Source: Conchocele bisecta (taxonomy: Eukaryota > Mollusca > Bivalvia > Lucinida > Thyasiridae). Taken from it: 64,000 bases of DNA. The position numbers and the translations under genes are program-made. Of the stretch, positions 12,172 to 24,343 are shown piece by piece. Below the pieces are notes generated by a model. It saw only the letters and a program-made list of their open reading frames with translations. It did no database searches and was not told the DNA's origin. Position 1 is the first letter of the stretch, and each line of letters opens with the position of its first letter. The stretch spans positions 120,704,569 through 120,768,568 of the forward strand of contig CM055266.1 of the NCBI GenBank assembly GCA_029237695.1. Reading direction: 5' to 3'.

Positions 12172-13130
12172 GTAAATAGGTGATCATGTGATTGGTGAAA
12201 TAATTAACTTGCCCACTGTGTCGACGCAGAGCAGATTCATCAGGATCTGTATTGTTCGCTGTTCAAACAGTTAAATAACAGGCCTGTTTTTAAAGACAGA
12301 AACAATAAGTGTTTTAGTTCTCAAACATTGCCTTGGGTTCATTTTCTCTTTGGCATTCTTGTTACTTTAGTTGAATCTGGTTAACAGCAGTAAAATTAGT
12401 ACTAATGCTATTCCTTTTAGGAAGTGGGGCTAGCGACTCTGGTGTGGTGACGACCTGGCAGCAGGTCGGGTTATTCTAATTTCAGGGCTGATATATATTA
12501 TTTTTTCAGTACTGATTTTGGGATTTGGATTTTCAATTTTGTCCAGTGAATGGGTTTGTCTTGTTTTCAAACTGGCTATGCCTCCAACGACGTACGTTCT
12601 GACCTTCAGCTCCCAAAAGAGACATAAGAGAAGAGCCAGGGTAAACTAGAATTGAAGACGGGCATGTGTTTTTTGGTAGAGTCTTCAACAGGCACATAAG
12701 TGTACTGTCTAGCAATGAATGTATGGTCTCTCTAAGAAATTGATAACATATAAAACAAATACAACGGTTATCTTAGAACACGAAACTAATAAAAAACGTC
12801 ACAGGAGAGGAAAAAGGATGACCTGTGACAGGGGGCATCATTTGTGCGTTATTAATGGATACAGTGAAACCTCTCTAAACCGGACACCCTGGGGACTTCC
12901 CAGGGTGTCCGGTTTAGAGAGGTTTCACTGTAAATCAATCATTTGATAATTTTGAGCCATTGCCATGTGCTATGCGATCACGAACAGACATTATCACCCG
13001 AGATGACCAAGAAACTTATCAGAACTAGATCACCGGTGTTTTCTTTGTGTCCGGTTTAGAGAGATTCCATGGTATTATCCGCATCATTATTAGTGTTGCA
13101 TGTTTTTGTAACATAGTTTGACTGTTTCAG
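12172..13130. other. PHTF intron with SINE fragment and pogo-like MITE
   Basis: It contains a SINE fragment (about 12,395-12,545; phrases GACCTGGCAGCAGGTC and TTCTAATTTCAGGGCTGA). It also holds a perfect TA-flanked pogo-like MITE (12,862-12,930) with CAGTGAAACCTCTCTAAACC arms. After the MITE, 12,931-13,071 carries the longer family extension ending GTCCGGTTTAGAGAG, also seen at 62,160-62,345. Confidence 0.55.
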
Positions 13131-13386
13131 TGACATGTATCATCTGGGAGGGTAACGAGTGTAAGAAGGTCGAGTTGACCGCGATGGACATCGGCTGGGC
13201 AATCATCGACAAGGTGGACAAGATCCCCGAGAGCTCCGACTATATCCTCATTGGGTTTGCCTTCTCTGTGCTAATGGGTCTGACCCCGCTGTTGTTCCGC
13301 GCCTTCTACTCCCTCGAGCTACCCAACCTGTATGGCTGGGACGGCCTGCTCGACCTCTGGAAACTGCTCCTGCACAACCCGTGGAG
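13131..13386 (+). CDS. PHTF: PHTF exon with the IIWEGNECKK block and a membrane segment
   Basis: The acceptor is GACTGTTTCAG and the donor is GAG|GTACGTG. It encodes 84 whole codons plus split codons at both ends. The start, TCIIWEGNECKKVEL, is a conserved PHTF block. Next comes a hydrophobic span, YILIGFAFSVLMGLTPLLF, a likely transmembrane helix. The exon ends with an aromatic-rich stretch, DLWKLLLHNPWR. It is much richer in G+C and CpG than the intron on either side. The arginine codon is completed by the first base of the exon at 15,115. Confidence 0.85.
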
Positions 13387-15114
13387 GTACGTGTGGTTGG
13401 CGCAGGAGAAATATATGGTTCAACACTGTCCAGCCGTGGGTAAACATTTGCCGTGGCATGATGGAACTGTTTGAACCAGAAGGTCGTAGGCCGCGTGTTC
13501 AAACAGTTCCTGAGTGCCACGGCAAAGTTCACCCACGGATGAACATGGTCGAACGTTATTGTTACATTTGAGCTTTTCCAATTTGAGCATTTGTGCAGTA
13601 CATTCGGTTCTTTGATAATCTGCTCCATTCAAACAGCTGTGGGTGGTGGTCGGGCGAATGAGACGGCGTAAATTAACGGTATGGGTTCCTCCTTATAGGA
13701 ATCACGATTTTCCTGGTTTGGCCCTCGGGTACGTTTTTATCTTTGGCTCTTTAGTTACCTGGGAGTTGAATTGGGTTATTGAACATTATAAAAGTAGTAA
13801 GATTATTACTGATCTTACTGCTTTTGGGAGGGGCCAAGTGATTCTGGTGTGGCGAGGACCTGGCATCAGATCAGGATTATTCTGATTCAGGGCTGAATAT
13901 CTAGTTTTATTATTGTAAATATTCAGTTCTGATTTTGGGATTTTCCCCCCATTTGTACATGTACTTGAACATGTACATGTACTTGTACAGGTAATATATG
14001 GTATTTAGTACTAAACCCTTTGACCCGGCCTTAAATGACCTTAGCTGTTGATAGGCCGTTAAACCCAACAAACAAACAAACATTCAAACAGCTGATTGAC
14101 TCATACATATTCCGGGGCCACAGTACACGTCGCGTGCTACAGCCGCATCAATTTCATAATTTCAGTGCGACCGTTGTGAACTGGTCTGGTGATGTAATGG
14201 CACATTCTCATAACATCATGAGACACATGCATAATGTAGGTGTTGGCTTGACCCCGAAATGAGCATTGTCTACAGCTATGTTCAAACAGCACACGCTGTA
14301 TGTTTGAACACGGCTGTGAGCGGTGTCAATAAACGGCAGTCATTTAACAATATGGCATTGCGCTTGTCGCAGACACAGACAAAGCTCTCTTATAAATCAT
14401 ACACACTTTTCTCCGATATTGAATATATACAAGGTAGATCATCCGCCATCTTTTCAGCCAATCGAAGTGGTATTAGTGTACATTGGACCCAGCCTGCTAA
14501 TTCAGTAATTGTAATGCGCATGAAGGCCGGGAGTCAGCAGGGTTCCAGGCCTTCGCATTACAACTACTGAATTAATGAGCTTTGCCCATGATAAATAATC
14601 CACTTCCGTTGGTTGTATAGAGGGAGAATGACCTACCTTTTAGATATTTAATATGGGAGTAAAATTGGGTGACAATTTGAGGTTTTGTCGTTCATCATGT
14701 TCATACCACAAGGTGCCTGTGGTGCTTGTGATTAGGAATTCTATGGTGTATTAGAAGTATTACATCCTTTTATTGTCAGATAGAGGCTTAGGGCCCCGCC
14801 GAGAATCAGCGGTGCCCTGTCTGTCCGTCCGTTTATATGTTTTTGTAAGAGTTTCTCAAATCACCTATAATTTCTGTTTCTCAAATAGGGGCTCAAGTGC
14901 GTTGACAGGCCACATTTTCTAATTTTATGTTCAGCCGTACCAGAATCCCGGTATTCATGGTTAGGCACTCCGGTACATTTTTTGGGTTTTTTGTACGTGA
15001 GATTTGAATCTTTGAATCCGGTTTTATACCCATTATAGGAGTAGTAAAGATTGTTGGTGGGTCGGAACCTTCAATCAGTCCATGGAACCTATGTAAGTTG
15101 TTTGTGTATTTCAG
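13387..15114. repeat. PHTF intron with hairpins and a complete SINE
   Basis: Hairpins lie at 13,418-13,560 (arms GTGGGTAAACATTTGCCGTG), 14,272-14,314 (arms CAGCTATGTTCAAACAG) and 14,495-14,580 (arms AATTCAGTAATTGTAATGCG). A SINE at 13,640-14,081 is listed separately, and a further SINE fragment spans about 14,900-15,065. ORFs on both strands across 13,248-13,632 are exon antisense plus palindrome and are not genes. Confidence 0.6.
13640..14081 (+). mobile_element. SINE with (CAAA)n tail and a 13-bp target duplication
   Basis: The body runs from GGTCGGGCGAATGAGACGG to a tail of AACAAACAAACA. It is flanked by exact copies of ATTCAAACAGCTG at 13,627-13,639 and 14,082-14,094, the mark of target-primed retroposition. 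The family block GACCTTAGCTGTTGATAGG near the 3' end recurs in all copies (45.8, 48.4, 49.9, 50.7, 51.9, 53.2, 54.1 and 58.6 kb). Pol III promoter boxes were not verified. Confidence 0.75.
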
Positions 15115-15211
15115 ACTGAACCTGATCATGACAAATGCTGTGGTACAGCGCTGTTTCCTCAGTATCGTCTTCTTCTTCCTCTTGTCTGTCGCTGACCGTA
15201 CGTTCAAGCAG
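15115..15211 (+). CDS. PHTF: PHTF exon with transmembrane segment
   Basis: The acceptor is GTGTATTTCAG and the donor is CAG|GTATGG. It encodes RLNLIMTNAVVQ followed by the hydrophobic run CFLSIVFFFLLSVADRTFK and ends exactly on a codon boundary (Q). The FFF...VA(D/E)RT(F/Y)KQ pattern is characteristic of PHTF proteins just before the SSRRARK block carried by the next exon. Confidence 0.88.
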
Positions 15212-15264
15212 GTATGGTGCATGTAGTAGACCAGACATGTAGATAGGTTACCAACTTGGAAAAT

Positions 15265-15502
15265 CTGGGGCCCGTTTCACTAAACTTTGTACGACTAAAA
15301 TGCCAAAATTATGATAGTCTGTAAATTTCACAATAACACTCTTTTCTTGTAAACAAGTAATGGATGTACATTTATTGAGCATAGGCTGCATATGCAGCCT
15401 ATGCTCAATAAATGTAAACCCATCAATTGCAATTTCTAGACGATCCTAAATTTGCTCTTACGAACATTTTAGTCGTACAAAGTTTAGTGAAATGGCCCCC
15501 AG
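15265..15502. mobile_element. CCGTTTCACTAAACTTTG palindromic MITE, copy 3 (with sister empty site)
   Basis: A full palindromic copy, from GGGGCCCGTTTCACTAAAC to its complement and CCCCCAGG. Flanking sequence on both sides (GGTTACCAACTTGGAAAATC and AGTGACTTCCCTTAGAAAC) recurs uninterrupted at about 15,866-15,970. That shows the site before insertion and fixes the element borders. Confidence 0.7.
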
Positions 15503-15580
15503 GAGTGACTTCCCTTAGAAACTACCAGGGCATACTTGATGTTATAATTGGCAGAGTGTTTGAAGCATTTCAAAGGACCT

Positions 15581-15862
15581 AGGGGCTGTTTCACTAAACT
15601 TTGTATGTCTAAAATGTTCGTAAGTGCAACTTTAGGATCGTCTGGAAGTTTCAATTGATGGATTTACATCTATTGAGCATAGGCTGCAAACATTTTAGTC
15701 GTACAAAGTTTAGTTTTGCATATGATATGCAGCCTATGCTCAATAAATGTTATTCCAATAATTGTTTACAAGGTAACATTATTAATGTGAAATATACAGA
15801 CTATCATGATTTTGCACTTAAGAACATTTTAGTCGTATGAAGTGTAGTGAAACGGCCCCCAG
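15581..15862. mobile_element. CCGTTTCACTAAACTTTG palindromic MITE, copy 4, rearranged
   Basis: It has the same ends as copy 3. The centre is rearranged: a piece of the right arm (AAACATTTTAGTCGTACAAA) sits between the two TGAGCATAGGCTGCA arms. This suggests gene conversion or template switching inside the hairpin. Confidence 0.65.
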
Positions 15863-16383
15863 ATATGTAAATAGGTTACCGACTTGGAAAATCATGAGTG
15901 ACTTCCCTTAGAAACTACCGCGGCATACTTGAAGTTAGAATTGGCAGAGTGTTTGAAGCATTTCTAAGGAAAGTTACTCTCCTGAATTTCCTAATTAGTT
16001 AACCTATTGATAAAACTAGTCCACGGGTGACATATAGAGAATACCCGGGAAGTGTCTGATGAATTTGATATGAAAAGACAGTAGCCTGGTATTTGATTTA
16101 TCAGGTAACATTTTATGCTTGAAAATGACAACAGATGATGTTGGTATCTATGGACAGAACCCGGACTTGTTTACGATGTGTCATTTGGTAACATCCTGTG
16201 ACGTCATCCGACCAATTGGACGTCAGTTTTCACTTCGTTGTAACCTGTATGTTTGCATCCAGTTAATTCCTGATACAACAATGAGTTATCAGTCGATATG
16301 TCGGTCAATACAGGGCAGATTAGCTGATAGTATTATAGTCTGAGAATGCTGTATTGGAAATGATCTGTGCCAGCTAATCTTAA

Positions 16384-16605
16384 CCCTTAGACCGTACTCA
16401 CAACAATTGTCATCTTGCCTTATTATCCAATAAAAACATGGTTTGACAGCACTTCAGAATCATTTCCAATGGAAATGATTCTGAAGTGCTGTCAAAGCAT
16501 GTTGTAAATTATTCTAAAGTTCTGTCAAAGCATGTTTTTGATGATCAAAATTGAAAATAGAAAATAAACAGCAGACAACAAAACGTTAAGATAGCGGTCT
16601 AAGGG
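16384..16605. mobile_element. PiggyBac-like MITE, copy 1
   Basis: TTAA on both sides, and ends CCCTTAGACCG and CGGTCTAAGGG. The interior is a long palindrome with AACATGG/CATGTT and TTCAGAATCATTTCCAATGG arms. TTAA duplication with CCCT ends is the piggyBac signature. Further copies: 38,790-39,026, 39,638-39,881, and one at about 41,650-43,978 that is split by another insertion. Confidence 0.7.
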
Positions 16606-16732
16606 TTAAGCATGTTCAACAACTGAAAATCCAGATCCTGTTTCACACGTTTGGAGTAAGATAAACTTGTTCATAATGGCAGTAAGACTAAGGCTGATAA
16701 GGCAGGGTTGATGGACAAGCTGATGATGATAT

Positions 16733-17022
16733 GTAGCCGATTTCATCAAAATTGCAAAGTATACAATCTATCAAAGTATACTTTGAGGGACTATTCATTG
16801 ATTTTTCCCAAAATGCATTATTTCATATAGAACTAAGCACTGCCTATATTTGATGATTAAAAGTATACAGACTTATATGATTTTGGCTGTGATAATGTAA
16901 TAAATTCAGTATAATAAAAATTAATAAATTTATCCTAAAATTGAAGATTTCTCCCTCAAAGTATACTTTGCTAGAAGTTGCTAGAAAAGTATACTTTGCA
17001 ATGTTGGTGAAATTGGCTACTG
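16733..17022. mobile_element. CAAAGTATACTTT palindromic MITE, copy 1
   Basis: Ends TGTAGCCGATTTCATCAAAA and GGTGAAATTGGCTAC(TG). Interior blocks GCAAAGTATAC and TTATACTGAATTTATTACAT (here as the right arm) are shared with copies at 47,381-47,688 and 57,923-58,377, and with the copy split by the Polinton (23,301-23,526 / 38,197-38,271). Confidence 0.65.
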
Positions 17023-17914
17023 GGACTGCGCTGGATAGAAACATAGGTCTTGTATCAGTCGAGGATGGTGGCTAGGGCAAATGTATTTCAGTTACTGTTC
17101 AGTCTCTGCAACTTGTCTGTTTCGTTTTCATCTTCATTGTTCGCCATTTGGTTATACACCGGTCGACTGTACAGTCGAACCTGTGCTAAAGACCACCTCC
17201 GAATAGCAATCACCTGCCTGTAAATGGCACAATTACTATATATAACAATTTCGGGGGAGCATATAGTTACTGCTTTGTCCGCCGTCCGATTTTTGTGTAA
17301 AGTTTTTCAAATTGCTATATCTCTGTGACTGTGATATCAACTTGAAACTTCATATACACATTGATCACCATCCATATTTTCATTGTATACCCTACCCATG
17401 CTGCCCAAGGTCCAATGACTTAAATTTTATTTTTAAAGCTTACTTTAAAGTTTTTCAAATTGCTATATCTCTGTGACCGCTTGGGATATCAACTTGAAAC
17501 TTCATAAATACATTCACCATTCATTGTGATTAATAAGCATACTACACCAATACCAAGGGTCAAGGACTTTGAATTTAAATCCAGGCGTCATCTGAGAGCA
17601 TTTGTCGGATTTACCGACCATCTAGTTTTTATCAGGCAGCATGAGTACAAGTTCCTGTGCTCAGCCTCCACCAATTAAACTGCATGATTTTCAGAGCAAA
17701 TGCTCGGAAAGTTTTATATCATGAGCCCAGTATCTACTATGGTTTGATAATAAAAGGTCTGTAGCCTATTTCACCAACAAGTATACTTTTCTATATTTAA
17801 GGATAAATTTGTTAATTTTTAGCCAGGTTTTTGGAAAAAAAATCCAGGCTATTGGATTGGTGAAAGCCGGGCGGACGGCGGGCGGATGGGCGGCGTCCAC
17901 AATCAATGTTAAGT

Positions 17915-20690
17915 TTTCGTGTTTGAGTCCATTTCTTTGTTACTGTACCACCTAGGACCATCAAACTTTCACAGCTTCATAATCAAGGGGTGCCCACCAC
18001 ATATCACTATCCAACATGTTACTTTTTAGCTCACCTGAGCGAAGCTCATGTGAGCTATTGTTACCGCAATGTGTCCGTCGTCCGTCGTCGTCGTCCGTCG
18101 TCGTCCGTGAACATTTTCAAACGTCTTCTCCTCGGTAACCATTGGGTCTATAGTCACCAAACTTCATGGTCATGGTCCTTAGGTAGGGGGATTACAAAAT
18201 TGTTAAAATGACGTCATTACGTAATCCAAGATGGCCGCCGTCTAAAAATAGCACAAATTCTTAAAAAATCTTCTTCTCAAGAACCGCCAACCGGATTTCA
18301 ACAAAACTTGGTAGGAATGATCGATGTACATTGCTCTTTCAAAGTTGTTAAAATGGTGACCCTGGGGTCAAAAATGGGCGTGGCCCGTGAGGTCAAATTG
18401 GGGTCAAATTTTATTTTTGACTGAATATGGTCATGTCATATATCAAATTGAAGGTATCAATGCGATCACTCAAGGCGATCACTCTGGTGCATTTTTTGTC
18501 GAATTCGGATTGTTATGTCATCCAAGATGGACGCCGAAAGGTCAAATGGTCGTTATTTTATTAGAGATTTCAAAATTCTTCTTCACATGAACCGCTTGGC
18601 CCATGGTAGCGAAACTTAAAAGTTATGGTCCATGGGTGAAGCATTTTCAGATTTGTTAAAATGGAGGTCATCGCTATTCCAAGATGGCCGCCGTCTAAAA
18701 ATGGCATAAATTCTTAAAAAATCTTCTCATGAACCGCTAGCCGGATTTCGACGAAACTTGGTAGAAATAATTGATGTACATTGCTCTTTCAAAGTTGTTA
18801 AAATGGTGACCCCGGGGTCAGAAATGGGCGTGGCCCGTGGGTTCAAATTGGGGTCAAATTTTATTTTTGACCGAATATGGTCATGTTATATATCAAATCG
18901 AAGGTATCAATGAGGCGATCACTCTGGTATATTTTTTGTCGAAATTGGATTGTTATGTCATCCAAGATGGCCGCCGAAATGTCAAAAGGTCGTTCTTTTA
19001 TTAGAGATTTCAAAATTCTTCTTCACATGAACCGCTTGGCCCATGGTAGCCAAACTTAAAAGTCATGGTCCATTGGTGAAGCCTTTTCAGATTTGTTAAA
19101 ATGGAGGTCATCGCTAATCCAAGATGGCCGCCGTCTAAAAATAGCATAAATTCTTAAAAAATCTTCTTCTCATGAACCGCTAGCATGATTTCGACGAAAC
19201 TTGGTAGGAATGATCGATGTACAATGCTCTTTCAAAGTTGTTAAAATGGTGACCCGGGGTCAAAAATGGGTGTGGCCCGTGGGGTCAAATTTTATTTTTG
19301 ACCAAATATGGTCATGTTATATATCAAATCGAACGTACCAATCAGGCGATCACTCTGGTACATTTTTTGTCTAAATCGGATTGTTATGTCATCCAAGATG
19401 GCCGCCGAAATGTCAAAAGGTTCTTTTATTAGAGATTTCAAAATTCTTCTTCACATGAACTGCTTGGCCCATGGTAGCCAAACTTAAAAATTATGATCCA
19501 TGGGTGAACCCTTTTCAGATTTGTTAAAATGGAGGTCATCACTAATCCAAGATGGCCGCCGTCTAGAAATAGCATAAATTCTTAAAAAATCTTCTTCTCA
19601 TGAACTGCTGGCTGGATTTCGACTAAAATTGGTAGGAATGATCGATTTACAATGCTCTTTCAAAGTTGTGAAAATGGTGACCCCGGGGTCAAAAATGGGC
19701 ATGGCCCGTGGGGTCAAATTTTATTTTTGACCGAATATGCTCATGCCATATATCAAATTGAAGGTATCGATGAGGCGATTGCTCTGGTGCAATATTTGTC
19801 GGAATCGGATGATTATGTCATCCATGATGGCCACCAAAAGGTCCATTTATTCAAGATTTTGAACGTCTTTTTCTCAGGAACCACATGGCCGATGCTGGCC
19901 AAACTTCATAAGAAGTTAAGATCCTTAGGTGAAGCATTTTCAGATTTGGTAAAATGACAGTCATCGCTTAATCCAAGATGACCGCCATCTAAAAATAGCA
20001 TAATTTTTTTAAAACACATGAACTCTATGTCACATTCTCCTCTGGTGTTCATGGAGTCAGGTGAGCGAATTAGGGCCATCATGGCCCTCTTGTTTTTTAA
20101 CTTGACCCATTTTTTCCGCGCAGTCGACTTAGCCATTTTCAATGTTAAGTTTTCGCGTTTACAATGTTAAGTTTTCGTGTTTGAGTCCATTTCTTTGTTA
20201 CTGTACCACCTAGGACCACCAAACTTTCACAGCTTCATAATCAAGGGGTGCCCACCACATATTACTATCCAACATGTTACTTTTTTTTTTAACTTGACCC
20301 ATTTTTTCCACGCAATCGACTTAGCCATTTTCAATGTTAAGTTTTCGCGTTTACAATGTTAAGTTTTCGTGTTTGAGTCCATTTCTTTGTTACTGTACCA
20401 CCTAGGACCACCAAACTTTCACAGCTTCATAATCAAGGGGTGCCCACCACATATTACTATCCAACATGTTACTTTTTTTTTTTTAACTTGACCCATTTTT
20501 TCCGCGCAGTCGACTTAGCCATTTTCAATGTTAAGTTTTCACGTTTACAATGTTAAGTTTTCGTGTTTAAGTCCATTTCTTTGGTACTGTACCACCTAGG
20601 ACCACCAAACTTTCACAGCTTCATAACCAAGGGGTGCCTACCACATAAAACTATCCAACATGTGACCATTTTTTTTACCTTCACCTATTA
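17915..20690 (+). repeat. Tandem array of ~190-bp units, split by the AGCTCACC element
   Basis: Units carry GACTTAGCCATTTTCAATGT, then TACTGTACCACCTAGGACCA, then AACATGTTAC. A partial unit ends at 18,027. After the inserted AGCTCACC element (18,028-20,093), three further units follow at about 20,094-20,280, 20,281-20,470 and 20,471-20,690. Adjacent units are nearly identical, so the array is recent or homogenised. Confidence 0.7.
18028..20093 (+). repeat. AGCTCACCTGAGC element, copy 2
   Basis: Same head and tail as copy 1 (AGCTCACCTGAGCGAAGCTC ... CATGGCCCTCTTGT). It has five ATCCAAGATGGCC phrases near 18,225, 18,676, 19,118, 19,545 and 19,970, so the internal period is about 430 bp. It has one more unit than copy 1, which is evidence for unit-number variation. 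Confidence 0.7.
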
Positions 20691-20753
20691 TTTCTACGTA
20701 ATTGACTTAGCCATTTTCAACGTTAACTTTTTAACGTACGTCTGGTTAAAGTT

Positions 20754-21277
20754 TTTTGGTTAAAAGTTTTTTCGTTATACTATATCTCTGCAACTGCTTC
20801 GCCCATTACCTTGAAACTTCACATGGGTGTTTATCATCATCCATATTTTCATTCTACCCCCAACCGTGCGGCCCCTGTGCCCAATGTCAAGGTCAAATTA
20901 CTTTGAATTTTTTTGTTAAAGTTTTTTCGTGTACTATATCTCTGCAACTGCTTCACCCATTACCTTGATACTTCACATGGGTGTTTATCATCATTGTCGC
21001 ACCCGCTTGCAGAAAGCGCGATATCGTCTGCATTTTGGCATATGTTGGAAAAAACCTGGCCTTCGTGGCTTTGCCTTGTTTCTTGTTATTATACTGAATT
21101 TATTCCATTATCACAGCCATTTTGGCTGTGATAATGTAATAAATTCAGTATAATAACTCTGCATAGTTTTAATCATCAAATATATGCAGTCGTTAGTTCT
21201 ATAAAAATAAATGATTACTCCCTCAAAGTATACTTTTCTAGAAAAGTATACTTTGCAATGTTGGTGAAATAGGCTAC
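20754..21277. repeat. GCGCGA-family repeat and fragment of the CAAAGTATACTTT MITE
   Basis: 20,754-21,088 repeats CACATGGGTGTTTATCATCA twice and contains the GCGCGATATCGTC foldback also at position 1. From 21,085 it passes into the hairpin TTATCACAGCCATTTTGGCT of the palindromic MITE and its right end, GTTGGTGAAATAGGCTACTG. Confidence 0.55.
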
Positions 21278-21320
21278 TGGTAACTTGAGATCATACATGT
21301 GTCTCCATTGTTTATTGTAG

Positions 21321-21566
<246 letters not shown>

Positions 21567-21716
21567 TAATTCATATGATTTGCATATGAAGATTTTGCAT
21601 ATTGGCTCTCTTTATATCATTTGCATATGAAAAACATATGAAATTCATATGCGGCAAATTTTGTATTGCAACAGGGTGTGAATGTAAACCCACATTGTTC
21701 TTCACACATGATTGAT

Positions 21717-22109
21717 CAGGGCTCCAGATAAGGAATTAGTAATTGAGTATTGTCACTCCATCATTTCTGAAGCAATTGGGTATTTCAAAATTTTAATTGG
21801 GTAAAATAAAATCACACTACTGTTTACACATCAGCAGACCGCAATTATTGAATAGTTTGCTTCTAAATGGAAACATGTCTTGACGTTTCATTAGAATTGT
21901 CTCCTTGGAGACAATTCTAATGAAATACCAAGATGTGTTTTCATGGAAAAATATGTTATATTTGTTGTCGGTTTATTGTTTTCAGCAGCATGATAAAGAA
22001 GTCACAAATTTTTCATTGCTTTTTGATACTCACTACTTCGGATTTCAATTGGGTTTTTGGCAATTTTAATTGGGTATTTAAGCAAATACGCAGCTTATCT
22101 GGAGCTCTG
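21717..22109. mobile_element. CAG(G/A/C)GCTCCAG MITE, copy 1, TTGAT duplication
   Basis: Inverted ends CAGGGCTCCAGATAAG and CTTATCTGGAGCTCTG. TTGAT lies on both sides (21,712-21,716 and 22,110-22,114). A central hairpin has arms TTCATTAGAATTGTCTCC. Three more copies are at 40,349-40,550, 40,700-41,078 and 48,025-48,397. The ends resemble hAT-type termini, but the duplication is 5-6 bp rather than 8. Confidence 0.7.
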
Positions 22110-22364
22110 TTGATGGAATAGCACTGTTAAGAGTTGTCAACAATTAATTTGGTTTTCAACGATTTGTTCAAACTACATGTACTGATATTTCATGTTTAAT
22201 TCCCAAGAATATGACTTCATGTCGCACTTGATAGAATTTGCGAACCTTGTATGTGTTTTTTATTGATTTTGCACATTGTTCAGGACACGAGAACTATAAA
22301 CAACAAAATATTGAAGGATGAAATGAAAACAGGAGATTTACAGGAGATGTGTTTGGTTTTGCAG

Positions 22365-22451
22365 AAACGTGGCCCGCAGCGGTCGGTAGATGTTATTGTC
22401 TCCTCCAGTTTCCTCATGACCCTGATCATGCTGATCTTCATGTGTCTACAG
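22365..22451 (+). CDS. PHTF: PHTF exon with the RGPQRSVDVIVSS block
   Basis: The acceptor is TTTGGTTTTGCAG and the donor is CAG|GTAGGT; it is 87 nt, 29 codons. It encodes KRGPQRSVDVIVSSSF followed by a membrane segment, LMTLIMLIFMCLQ. An earlier AG (22,284) would give a longer open frame back to 22,285. The family sequence continues directly from LRSYLK to (R/K)RGPQRS, so the later acceptor is chosen. Confidence 0.9.
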
Positions 22452-23526
<1,075 letters not shown>

Positions 23527-23816
23527 ATATATATAGATTATGAGGCGCCAGCGATATAATCTATATTGTGTCGTTCTCAGACCATGAGCTGAGAAGTTTA
23601 AATATACAAAAGTACAAAACTACTATATAGTTTGGTATTTTTGTACTTTTATATGAAAATCTTACAATATAATCTCAATTGTAAACTTCTCAGCCCTTGA
23701 GATTAGGAATTTATCAAAACAATGCTTGCTGTACAAGACTATATAGGTGTTTTGTACGAAAACTATAATTTTAAGCCAAATATGTACAATGAACCACGAA
23801 ACCGCTATATCACAAT
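23527..23816 (+). repeat. Polinton left terminal inverted repeat
   Basis: It matches the reverse complement of 37,908-38,196 with one substitution and one 1-base indel by hand alignment. It contains an inner inverted repeat, GCTGAGAAGTTTA at 23,588-23,600 and its complement at 23,682-23,694. Inside that, AAAGTACAAAA...TTTTTGTACTTT can form a second stem. The outermost 8 bp are (AT)4 followed by AGATTATGAGGCGCC. Confidence 0.95.
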
Positions 23817-24343
23817 TACTGATACATGTGGGCTAGTCATATTGATAAAAAGCACGACGTCGTGCTTTTTATCAGCTAAAGGTCGACCTTTCATAAGCTC
23901 ATACCTACGGAAAAGGGGTACCTGTTCATTGTTCATGGGAATAGGGTCATGTAGTATTGTTTTAGCCCCTCTCCATCAGGGGCTACACTGTTAGATATTC
24001 ATTCGCAAAAGAATCCCACTACCCGATGGTAGCGAAACTATGTGGCTGGGCTGCATTATCGGGACGTATACTGTATCTAAATGTCATAAGGTACCTATTG
24101 TCAGACATAGAGTAGCCAGATAGCAGATATTTATATGTACACGAATATGTCCACACGAGCGAATATGTCCGCGGAGATGGTCTATGTAAGCTTTCTTCCA
24201 ATCCAATTCTCTTTTGGAGTGATTACAGTTGAAAAACAATAAAAACAGAGTAGAAAATACCAAAAAAAAAGAAAAAATCATAAGTAGTATAGGGGCCAAT
24301 TTGGAGGCACATACCCAGTGACCTATTTTTTTTTAAATTACAC
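23817..24343. other. Polinton left subterminal region without a supported gene
   Basis: It contains a perfect 32-bp palindrome at 23,843-23,874 centred on GCACGACGTCGTGC. A phrase, GGCTACACTGTTAGATATTC (about 23,974-23,993), resembles a host repeat seen at 22,895-22,915, which hints at a nested insertion. Two overlapping minus-strand frames (24,019-24,299) lack ATG starts in good context and are not supported. A minus-strand hydrophobic stretch near 24,240-24,299 is probably chance in AT-rich DNA. Confidence 0.5.

Larger units (their letters stand above)
15212..21320. repeat. 6.1-kb PHTF intron filled with repeats
   Basis: No coding exon is seen inside. Listed elements include two GTTTCACTAAAC MITEs, a piggyBac-like MITE, two copies of the CAAAGTATACTTT palindromic family, the 17.3-kb TATATCTCTGTGAC repeat (17,255-17,630, with AAAGTTTTTCAAATTGC repeated at 17,301 and 17,450), an AGCTCACC element inside a ~190-bp tandem array, and a GCGCGA-family repeat. 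Confidence 0.6.

Noticed and set aside
13248..13632. Antisense frames of 126 and 70 codons opposite a PHTF exon
   Set aside because: The frame is the shadow of a GC-rich exon joined to a palindromic repeat; no domain or splice support.
22285..22364. Alternative 5' extension of the PHTF exon at 22,365
   Set aside because: An upstream AG and open frame exist, but the family sequence passes directly from LRSYLK to (R/K)RGPQRS, so the nearer acceptor is right.
24084..24299. Hydrophobic minus-strand frame near the left end of the Polinton
   Set aside because: Starts with TTG, lies in an A/T homopolymer region, and lacks the leader seen before the other element genes.
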